Assembly (NCBI GenBank): GCA_045636025.1
Contig: JAZTWP010000004.1
Span: 1 to 9,430, forward strand
Length of the DNA stretch: 9,430 nucleotides
Origin: UBA1081 sp045636025
GTDB taxonomy: Bacteria; Bacillota; Clostridia; Oscillospirales; Acutalibacteraceae
Direction: 5' to 3'
Below the pieces are notes generated by a model that saw nothing but the letters and a program-made list of their open reading frames with translations, was not told the DNA's origin and did no database searches. Of this stretch, positions 1 through 5,989 are shown piece after piece. Made by a program: the position numbers and the translations under genes. Within the stretch, counting starts at the first letter, position 1; every line of letters begins with the position of its first letter.

Positions 1-1
1 G

Positions 2-1903
2 GCAGCGGTAGAAACAGCACAAGCCAAAGCAAATGAAGCGGCAGGCAACGCAGCGACAGCTCAAGCGGCAGCTGATAAAGCAAAAAGTGATGCGGCAGCG
101 GCTCAGGAAGCAGCAGACAAAGCCAAAACTGCAGCCGATAATGCACAAAAAGCGGCAGACGATGCTCAGGCAGCTGCAGACAAAGCTCAGCAAGATGTCA
201 ACGCTCTTGCCGTGAGAGTAACAACAGCCGAAACCGACATTATACAAACAAAAGAGCAAATAACACTTCTTGCAACTAAGGAAGAGGTTGTATCTACTCT
301 TGGTGGTTACTATACAAAAGAACAAGCCGATGCCAAAATCGAGACGGCAGCCGACAATATCAACCTAAGTGTGAGCAACACTTATGCAACAAAGCAGTAT
401 GTAGATGATATTGAGGTTGGCGGCAGAAATCTTGTTTTCGACACTTCAGATGAATGGGTTGATTTTAATGTTGCTGCTTGGAGTTATCAGCTTCAGCACA
501 CGGTCAACGGTTTAACAGGCTTCACACATAACATTTCAGATTATGGAGTTTCAGCAGGTGAATATATCACCTTCGGGGTTGATATTAAAGCAACAGGAAA
601 GATGCTCCGTATTCGTGTTGATTGTTATAACGAGGACAACACAGCAAACAGCGGTGCGAATGTTGGCAATACAATCGCAGCGGGAAGCGAAGGCAGAAGC
701 GTTCTGACTTTGCAAGTGGACGAAAACTACCCGAATTTATATGTTTATATCGGTTCAGACGGCACAGTTTCAGAAACAACAACAGAGCAATATAAATGCC
801 TTAAAATTGAAAAAGGCAACAAGGCTACCGATTGGACACCGGCCCCTGAAGATATGGACGAAAGATTTGCAGGGTATTACACAAGAGAAGAAACCAATGC
901 ACAGATTGATGTTAAAGCTGTTGAAATCACTGCAACAGTTAGCTCAAGTTATCTGACAAAAGACGACCATTCACAAGCTCAGGCTGAATTGACAGAAAAG
1001 CTCTCAGAGGTATCGCAGACAGCTGAATCTCTTGATATTAAGTTCACCGAGAAAACAACCGAAACTGACAACGAAATGCAGTCGAAATTCAGTGAAATTC
1101 ACAAGCATTTCAGCTTCACAGATAGCGGCTTAATAATCGGTGGCGGTGAAAATGCTATTTCTGTCACGGTTGATAATGAAGGCGGTATTGTTTTTGCTAA
1201 GAACGGTATTCCTTTTGGTTGGTGGGACGGTGTAGATTTTCATACCGGTAATATTGTTGTAGCGGTAAATGAAAGGGCTCAGTTCGGTGATTTTGCTTTT
1301 GTACCACGTTCAAGCGGTTCTCTTTCCTTCCTGAAGGTCAAGGGTAGCAACTCGTCAAACATTGAACACACACACAGCTACACAGATGCTGTCACTAAGG
1401 CTGCAACTTGTACTGACACAGGTACTATGGCTCGTATGTGTTCTTGCGGTGAAAGTTACACAGAAACAATCCCGGCACTCGGTCATATTGACAGTAACAA
1501 TGACGGATATTGTGACAGATGCGGTATTCAGACAGGTTCATCAGGCGGCGGCTCAGGCAGCGGCTCAGGCGGTTCAGACATCGGCTCAGATGAAGTCAAG
1601 ATTTCAGCACGTGTAGGAAGCGGTACGGGCACCGTTCATATATGGGAAGCATCAATTGGAGAATATATTAACAATGTGGTGGTTTCGGTTGATTCAGATA
1701 TTACAATTTATGCTTATGCAGATGCAACAAATGGAGTTGTTTCTTCTGTATCTTTGTATGTAGACGGCAACGAAACAGGAACAATCTCAGGTTCTACATT
1801 AGAAGGATATCTGTCTAATAATGGAAAGACGTTCACTATGCAGCCTTACCTTGCAAATTATGCCGGACACACAATTGAATATGTAGTTAATTTCACAATA
1901 TAA
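2..1903 (+). CDS. Phage tail/host-recognition protein (minor structural protein), 5' end missing
   Basis: The frame is open from the first bases, so the gene begins before the window; 633 residues are visible. Order: an Ala-rich AAxxA-type coiled coil (1-70); a GYYT repeat unit (about 101-131); a beta-rich, carbohydrate-binding-like region opening with GGRNL and closing with TDWTPAPED (about 140-284), both typical of phage tail proteins; a second GYYT unit (about 290-320); a domain with GLIIGG, FGDFAFVPR and GSLSFLKV (about 360-446), which I recognise from the C-terminal part of Firmicutes siphophage tail-tip proteins; a Cys module (about 456-508); a Gly/Ser linker; and a final beta-rich domain of about 100 residues. 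It probably sits at the tail tip and contacts the host surface. A GTG at 212 could be taken as a start, but the Ala-rich coil runs in the same frame through it. Position before a second tail protein and lysis genes supports the call. The bound ligand is unknown. Confidence 0.85.
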   Translation, partial: AAVETAQAKANEAAGNAATAQAAADKAKSDAAAAQEAADKAKTAADNAQKAADDAQAAADKAQQDVNALAVRVTTAETDIIQTKEQITLLATKEEVVSTLGGYYTKEQADAKIETAADNINLSVSNTYATKQYVDDIEVGGRNLVFDTSDEWVDFNVAAWSYQLQHTVNGLTGFTHNISDYGVSAGEYITFGVDIKATGKMLRIRVDCYNEDNTANSGANVGNTIAAGSEGRSVLTLQVDENYPNLYVYIGSDGTVSETTTEQYKCLKIEKGNKATDWTPAPEDMDERFAGYYTREETNAQIDVKAVEITATVSSSYLTKDDHSQAQAELTEKLSEVSQTAESLDIKFTEKTTETDNEMQSKFSEIHKHFSFTDSGLIIGGGENAISVTVDNEGGIVFAKNGIPFGWWDGVDFHTGNIVVAVNERAQFGDFAFVPRSSGSLSFLKVKGSNSSNIEHTHSYTDAVTKAATCTDTGTMARMCSCGESYTETIPALGHIDSNNDGYCDRCGIQTGSSGGGSGSGSGGSDIGSDEVKISARVGSGTGTVHIWEASIGEYINNVVVSVDSDITIYAYADATNGVVSSVSLYVDGNETGTISGSTLEGYLSNNGKTFTMQPYLANYAGHTIEYVVNFTI

Positions 1904-1917
1904 AGGAAGGTGGTTAA
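1904..1917 (+). promoter_or_regulatory. Ribosome binding site of the second tail gene
   Basis: AAGGAAGGTGG lies directly after the upstream stop codon and just before the ATG at 1918, fixing that start and implying coupled translation of the two tail genes. Confidence 0.75.
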
Positions 1918-3915
1918 ATGGCATTAAGTGGTTCAGTTAGTACAAGCTCTTATAAGGGCAGATACTACAAATTATCGTGGACTGCAAAACAAAATATTGC
2001 AGATAACACATCAACTATTTCTTGGACTTTAGAAGCTATCGGCGGTACTGACGGTTGGTATGCTGAAAGAACACTGAAAGTTGTTATTGCCGGTTCAACC
2101 GTCTTTTCTAAAACTGATAGAGTTGAACGGTGGGAAGGCACTGTAAAAACAGGCACAACAACAATAACCCACAATTCAGACGGTACAAAGAGTTTCACTG
2201 TCAGTGTACAGGCGGCGGTGTATGATACACCGATTAACTGCACAGGCTCAAAGTCTTTCACACTTGACACAATAGCCCGAAAAAGCAGCTTGTCAGCTTC
2301 AAACGGTACTTTGGGAACGGCTTTGACCTTAACTGTTTCAAGGCTGTCAACATCTTTTACACACACAATTACTTATAAGTGCGGCAGTGCTACAGGCACT
2401 GTCTGCACTAAGTCAAGCAGCACATCTGTTGCGTGGAATACAAGCAACGGCAACACAACAGCGTTAGCGAAACAAAACAAGACAGGTACTTCTGTATCGG
2501 TTACATTCACAATCACAACCTATAACGGCAATACAGCAGTAGGCACAAACACAAAAACGGTGACAATGAGCATTCCGGCAAGTGTTAAACCTTCGTGCAG
2601 TATTGCCGTTTCTGATGCCACAAGCTACTACAGCACATACGGTGCATATGTTCAGGGCTTGTCTCAGCTGAATGTAACAATTACACCGACACTTGCTCAA
2701 GATTCGCCTATAGCTTCATATTACAGCAAGGTCAACACTTCTGTTTATACAGCTTCAACTTATACAACAGGTGTATTGACAGCTTCAGGCACAACGAGCA
2801 TCACAGCTAATGTTACAGACAAACGAGGAAGAAAAAGCGACAATGCTACTAAATCGGTATCGGTGCTTGCATATACAGCACCCGTAATATCGACCCTCAC
2901 TGTTCATCGTTGCAATTCTAACGGCACTGAGAACGATCAGGGCGGTTATATCAAGGTTGTATATGAATGCTCAGTCTCACCGCTTAACAACAAAAATACA
3001 GCAAGCTATAAGCTGCAATACAAAGCAGCCAACGATGCAAGCTATACAACTGTTTCGCTACCCTCAACAGCTTACACAGTCAGCAGCAGTTATATTTTTG
3101 CAGCAGACACAGAACAGTCATATGACATAAAGTTGCTTGCTACAGACAAAATCCAAACATCAAGCAGAGTAACAAGTGCATCAACGGCTTATGTGCTTTT
3201 GGACTTTGGAGCTGACGGAACATCAATAGGTGTCGGCAAAGTTGCTGAGTTTTCAAACCTTTTTGATATAGGCTTCAGGCTCAGAACATACGGCGGTATG
3301 CTTCAGCCTGTTCTCGAAGCAAACACAGACTTTGACGATATTAAGACACCAAACACCTATACTCTCAAAAACGCTGGTTCAGCGAATTACACAAACTGCC
3401 CTATTACAACTGCAGGTACAGGTGTTTTGAAGGTCGAAAGTTGCGGCGAAGAAGGGCAAATCAGGCAGGTTGTAACAGTCTGTCACAAGACGATCCCTCT
3501 TGAATATGAGAGATTCTACTATCAGTCAGAGTGGGGAGCTTGGAAAAGAAAAACTGAGGTTGTTTTGTATGACTATATCGAAGAAGGTCAAACAGAAGGC
3601 GATGCTGATAATGTTGCTTTTAATGAATCGGCAGCTAATTTCAAGTATATTGAAATATTCTTTACCGATAACGGCAACAGGACAGGCGGCTACACTAAAG
3701 TATATTCGCCAAACGGCAAAACGGTCTGCTTGTCAATAATTGAAGCTTCATCTGCCACAGTAACATTTATCAGGCGAAGTAGTTATATTATTTCAGGTTT
3801 GACAATGTCACTTCTCTCGGCATCATCAGGTTATGTTAAAGTTAGCGGCACGGCAGCATCTCACACTACAGGCACAAACTCTATCAGAATAGTTAGAGTT
3901 GTAGGTTATGAGTAA
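1918..3915 (+). CDS. Large beta-rich tail protein, DUF859-like
   Basis: 665 residues, rich in Ser, Thr and Gly and poor in predicted helix, as expected for strings of Ig-like beta domains. The N-terminal half resembles siphophage DUF859 structural proteins, including the HNSDGTKSFTV strand pattern (about 85-95) and the FGADGTSIGVGKVAE signature near residues 430-444, which in this family marks the end of the Ig-like part. A pyocin-knob-like segment follows (about 470-545), ending in a YYQSEWGAWKRK motif similar to the (R/Y)xxxxxWxxW motif of tail fibres. The last 115 residues are a separate beta-rich tip that I do not recognise. The gene starts 14 bp after the previous tail gene with a strong ribosome site, so both products probably belong to the same tail-tip or baseplate assembly. 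Family assignment is from memory of motifs, not a search. Direct adhesin function is inferred. Confidence 0.75.
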   Translation: MALSGSVSTSSYKGRYYKLSWTAKQNIADNTSTISWTLEAIGGTDGWYAERTLKVVIAGSTVFSKTDRVERWEGTVKTGTTTITHNSDGTKSFTVSVQAAVYDTPINCTGSKSFTLDTIARKSSLSASNGTLGTALTLTVSRLSTSFTHTITYKCGSATGTVCTKSSSTSVAWNTSNGNTTALAKQNKTGTSVSVTFTITTYNGNTAVGTNTKTVTMSIPASVKPSCSIAVSDATSYYSTYGAYVQGLSQLNVTITPTLAQDSPIASYYSKVNTSVYTASTYTTGVLTASGTTSITANVTDKRGRKSDNATKSVSVLAYTAPVISTLTVHRCNSNGTENDQGGYIKVVYECSVSPLNNKNTASYKLQYKAANDASYTTVSLPSTAYTVSSSYIFAADTEQSYDIKLLATDKIQTSSRVTSASTAYVLLDFGADGTSIGVGKVAEFSNLFDIGFRLRTYGGMLQPVLEANTDFDDIKTPNTYTLKNAGSANYTNCPITTAGTGVLKVESCGEEGQIRQVVTVCHKTIPLEYERFYYQSEWGAWKRKTEVVLYDYIEEGQTEGDADNVAFNESAANFKYIEIFFTDNGNRTGGYTKVYSPNGKTVCLSIIEASSATVTFIRRSSYIISGLTMSLLSASSGYVKVSGTAASHTTGTNSIRIVRVVGYE

Positions 3916-3929
3916 AGGGGTGAAAATCA

Positions 3930-4226
3930 ATGGATATGGAACACGAAAAGAGACTGACTGAGGTTGAAGAAAGAGCAAAGTCAAACTCGCATCGACTTGA
4001 TAAGGTTGAAAAGCAGCAAGATGATTTTGTTGAGCTTGTTACTTCAGTAAAGGTTCTTGCAGAAAGAGAAAAAAACGTTGAAAACGATGTTAAGGAAATA
4101 AAAGACGATGTGAAGACTTTGACAAGTAAACCCGCTAAAAAGTGGGATAGTCTGATTGACAAAATCACGGTTGCTCTTATAGGTGCTATCATCGGTCTTT
4201 TGCTTTCTCAAATCGGTTTACAGTAA
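3930..4226 (+). CDS. XhlA-like coiled-coil membrane protein of the lysis cassette
   Basis: 98 residues. Residues 1-65 form a highly charged heptad-type coiled coil; 66-76 hold the KPAKKWDSLIDK segment; about 77-96 are one hydrophobic membrane span ending in LLLSQIGLQ. This architecture, small size and place before a holin match the XhlA (PF10779) group, named from PBSX XhlA of Bacillus subtilis, which works with a holin in host lysis. Here it presumably anchors in the cytoplasmic membrane with the coil in the cytoplasm. AGGGG at 3916-3920 lies 9 bases before the first ATG; a second ATG two codons on is less well spaced. It begins 14 bp after the second tail gene. Role as a holin partner rather than a tail-associated protein is inferred from the family and position. 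Confidence 0.75.
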   Translation: MDMEHEKRLTEVEERAKSNSHRLDKVEKQQDDFVELVTSVKVLAEREKNVENDVKEIKDDVKTLTSKPAKKWDSLIDKITVALIGAIIGLLLSQIGLQ

Positions 4227-4244
4227 AGAAAGGATTGAAACACT

Positions 4245-4628
4245 ATGGAAGCTATTATCAATTTTCTTAACGAATACGGCATCTTATCGGCTGTTATCAC
4301 TGCTTTAGGTACAGCTTTAGGCTTGCTTGCTAAATGGCTGTATAACAAGACTATCGGCGATAAAATCAAAGAGGACACAAAAAAAGATGTTGCTAAACTT
4401 GTAGTTAAATATGTTGAACAGGTATACAAGGATATTCACGGTGAAGAAAAACTTGAAAAGGCTCTTGATGCTTTTTCTGAAATGCTCAGTGAAAAGGGCA
4501 TCAACATTTCTGATCTTGAAATGAGAGTTTACCTTGAATCAGCTCTTGCAGGTTTTAACAATGCTTTCACAAAGCCAACTACAACTGAAGTGACAATCTC
4601 TGAAACTATCGAAAGTGAGGTTGAATAG
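4245..4628 (+). CDS. Phage holin, LLH-like
   Basis: 127 residues with one N-terminal membrane span (about 11-33, GILSAVITALGTALGLLAKW), followed by an amphipathic charged region with VVKYVEQVYKDIHGEEKLEKA and KGINISDLEMRVYLESAL. That second part matches the pattern of the LL-H type holin family (PF09682): an EQ-x-GxEK-like helix and a C-terminal I(E)xAV-like helix. The expected role is to permeabilise the cytoplasmic membrane at the end of the lytic cycle and let the endolysin out. AAGAAAGGA (4226-4234) provides the ribosome site 18 bp after the XhlA-like gene, and the endolysin gene follows after 2 bp, an arrangement that strengthens the call. The acidic Thr/Glu-rich tail (110-127) is probably disordered. 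Holin and antiholin roles cannot be told apart from sequence. Confidence 0.78.
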   Translation: MEAIINFLNEYGILSAVITALGTALGLLAKWLYNKTIGDKIKEDTKKDVAKLVVKYVEQVYKDIHGEEKLEKALDAFSEMLSEKGINISDLEMRVYLESALAGFNNAFTKPTTTEVTISETIESEVE

Positions 4629-4630
4629 CA

Positions 4631-5431
4631 ATGGCAGTTTACATTGGCCACGCTTCTATTGACGAAAGAGGAAAAGCAAACAGCGGTAAAGCAGGCGATC
4701 AGACTTTGAAAGAAGTCTATAAGCGTACTTGGTACAGCAAACCGTGGCACACTGTATTTCGCCCGAAATCGGCTACTGTAGCTGAGAAGATAGCAAAGGC
4801 TATGGAACAGGCTTGTGCTAATAATAACATCGGATATGACCAATATCAGAGAACTACACTATATACTCAGGCAAAGGCTAAAAAGTGGGATATTTCAAAA
4901 GTAACAACAAAATGTGAAACCGACTGTTCGGCTCTTGTTGCTGTTTGCTGTAATGCTGCAGGTGTTACTGTCAGTAAGGATATGTATACAGGTAATGAAA
5001 AAGCTGTGCTTACTGCAACAGGTAAGTTCACAGTGTACACAGCTGCAAAGTATGTAGGCGGCTCTGACTACCTCAAGAGGGGTGACATTCTTCTTGGCAA
5101 CGGTCACACAGCTATTGTTTTAAGTAACGGTAGCAAGGTTGAAGTTACCGCCATTAAAACGAAGAAAACCAAAATCGCAACCGGTGCAGCTCAAAGCCTT
5201 AGCAAACCTATTGCAGGTACATACAAAGTCACTGCAAGCAAACTGAATGTCAGAGACAAGGCAAGTACAAAAGCTGATATTTTGGTAGCCATACCCAAAG
5301 ACACTGAGGTTAAAAACTACGGTTATTATACCGAATATGACGGTACAAGGTGGCTCTACATTCAATTTGATTACAAAAATGTTGGTTACACAGGCTTTGC
5401 AAGTAGCAAATATCTGAAGAAAATCAACTGA
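4631..5431 (+). CDS. Endolysin: cysteine peptidase/amidase with C-terminal SH3b domain
   Basis: 266 residues without a signal peptide, so it depends on the holin. The N-terminal part opens with IGHASIDERGK and KPWHTVFRP, typical of phage NlpC/P60-like cysteine amidohydrolases. The likely nucleophile is C99 in the ETDCSALV motif and the likely catalytic histidine is H159 in LLGNGHTAIVL, which also fits the family spacing. Residues about 130-170 include the RGDILLGNGHT strand pair. After a Lys/Thr-rich linker (171-194), residues about 196-264 form an SH3b wall-binding domain with the KLNVRDKASTKADIL motif. The enzyme should cut peptidoglycan to release progeny; which bond it cuts is not clear from sequence. 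The start lies 2 bp after the holin stop, its ribosome site (GTGAGG, 4615-4620) being inside the holin gene, so translation is probably coupled. This is the last gene of the rightward block, ending just before a strong terminator. Confidence 0.88.
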   Translation: MAVYIGHASIDERGKANSGKAGDQTLKEVYKRTWYSKPWHTVFRPKSATVAEKIAKAMEQACANNNIGYDQYQRTTLYTQAKAKKWDISKVTTKCETDCSALVAVCCNAAGVTVSKDMYTGNEKAVLTATGKFTVYTAAKYVGGSDYLKRGDILLGNGHTAIVLSNGSKVEVTAIKTKKTKIATGAAQSLSKPIAGTYKVTASKLNVRDKASTKADILVAIPKDTEVKNYGYYTEYDGTRWLYIQFDYKNVGYTGFASSKYLKKIN

Positions 5432-5470
5432 TTTCGGTTTTGATTTGTGAAACGGTGAACTTATACCACC

Positions 5471-5495
5471 AAAACAAAAAGCCCTTAAAAAGGGC
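5471..5495 (-). terminator. Leftward intrinsic terminator
   Basis: On the minus strand a 6-bp stem (AAGGGC/GCCCTT with a three-base loop, 5481-5495) is followed by TTTTTGTTTT. On the plus strand the hairpin is followed by AAATACGG, so only the leftward orientation makes a terminator. It would protect the late operon from leftward transcripts of the lysogeny block. Confidence 0.6.
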
Positions 5496-5512
5496 AAATA
5501 CGGCAATATTAA

Positions 5513-5548
5513 AGGGTACAGTCTTAATCGGCTGTACCCTCTTTTTTT
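5513..5548 (+). terminator. Rightward intrinsic terminator of the late/lysis operon
   Basis: A perfect 9-bp stem, AGGGTACAG (5513-5521) with CTGTACCCT (5532-5540), a 10-base loop, then C and seven T residues (5542-5548). It lies about 80 bp after the endolysin stop and should end late transcription. Confidence 0.88.
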
Positions 5549-5554
5549 ATGCAC

Positions 5555-5596
5555 AAAAAAACAACACCACCGGGAAGGAAATCAGAAAACCCGGTG
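5555..5596 (-). terminator. Leftward intrinsic terminator of the lysogeny block
   Basis: On the minus strand a 7-bp GC-rich stem (CACCGGG, 5590-5596, pairing with CCCGGTG, 5568-5574) with a 15-base loop is followed by GTGTTG and then seven T residues (complement of 5555-5561). It faces the rightward terminator, so the two convergent operons end back to back. Confidence 0.7.
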
Positions 5597-5649
5597 ATGC
5601 TGTTTTGTTAAATAAAGTAAGATAGATAAGATATAGAGTTACTACTAAT

Positions 5650-5678
5650 AGCATACTATAATAATGTTAATTTGTCAA
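5650..5678 (-). promoter_or_regulatory. Possible leftward promoter
   Basis: On the minus strand a perfect TTGACA (5673-5678) is followed after 17 bases by TATGCT (5650-5655), four of six matches to the -10 consensus. A transcript would start near 5643 and run into the leftward terminator ending at 5555, giving an RNA of roughly 90 bases with no gene in it. AT-rich sequence often gives such matches by chance. Confidence 0.3.
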
Positions 5679-5731
5679 TCTTTTACAGTTGTTAATATAA
5701 GTATACTTTAAATGTTTTTCAGTAAAGATTG
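5676..5731. repeat. Nested dyad symmetry in the AT-rich spacer
   Basis: Outer arms CAATCTTT (5676-5683) and AAAGATTG (5724-5731) and a central 10-bp palindrome AAGTATACTT (5699-5708) share the same centre, 5703/5704. About 15 of 28 half-site positions are symmetric. It could be a protein-binding or recombination site; the 40-base gap between the outer arms and the lack of a T-run argue against a terminator. Confidence 0.4.
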
Positions 5732-5736
5732 TATAT

Positions 5737-5895
5737 TTATTGATTCAGCTTTGCTTTCATTTCTTCTTCACTGATTAGGTCTTTTATAAAAAGTTCCAAA
5801 ATAGTTTCAACATAGACGGCTTTTTTCTTCTTGTATTCTTCTTCTGTGATTTCACCTGCAAGCAGCATCTTTTCAAGGTGTCCTAAAGTGTTCAT
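5737..5895 (-). CDS. Small SHOCT-like protein, 52 aa
   Basis: A 52-residue frame with a strong ribosome site (AAAGGAAGG, complement of 5903-5911) 7 bases before its ATG. The protein opens with LGHLEKMLLAGEITEEEYKKKK, cut here to its key parts: a leucine-rich helix, then GEITEEEYKKKK (about 14-25), the pattern of the SHOCT short helical domain (xxGxITxEEFxxKK). A second, degenerate unit, KDLISEEEMKAKL (about 38-50), repeats it. It is very rich in Lys and Glu and has no membrane span. It lies about 95 bp downstream of the recombinase gene on the same strand, after the attP-like palindrome. The function is unknown. Small charged proteins next to serine integrases are sometimes recombination directionality factors; that is a possibility only. 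Confidence 0.72.
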   Translation of the reverse strand: MNTLGHLEKMLLAGEITEEEYKKKKAVYVETILELFIKDLISEEEMKAKLNQ

Positions 5896-5924
5896 ATAAT
5901 CGCCTTCCTTTGGGTAGTTTGATT

Positions 5925-5972
5925 ATTTCCAACATAAAGGAGCGTATGAATATGCACATCAATGTTGGAAAT
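5925..5972. other. Candidate attP (phage attachment site) for the serine recombinase
   Basis: A 48-bp imperfect palindrome: perfect 11-bp outer arms ATTTCCAACAT (5925-5935) and ATGTTGGAAAT (5962-5972), plus inner GCGTAT and ATATGC around a central GA (5948-5949). The 23-bp half-sites agree at 18 positions. Large serine integrases use attP sites of about 50 bp with two inverted half-sites, an inner motif read by the recombinase domain and an outer motif read by the zinc-ribbon domain, around a non-palindromic dinucleotide. Size, centre and closeness to the recombinase stop (18 bp away) all fit. An RNA hairpin between the recombinase and SHOCT-like genes is the alternative. Confidence 0.5.
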
Positions 5973-5989
5973 GAAAGGTGCAAAAAAAT

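Larger units (their letters stand above)
5597..5736. other. AT-rich spacer without a gene
   Basis: No convincing open frame is seen on either strand. It holds a leftward promoter-like pair (5650-5678) and a large dyad centred at 5703/5704, both listed separately. It separates the terminators from the 3' end of the SHOCT-like gene. Confidence 0.6.

Noticed and set aside
33..215. A Lys/Gln-rich open frame of 60 codons at the left end
   Set aside because: It is the shifted reading of the Ala-rich coiled coil of the tail protein, whose own frame is open from base 2.
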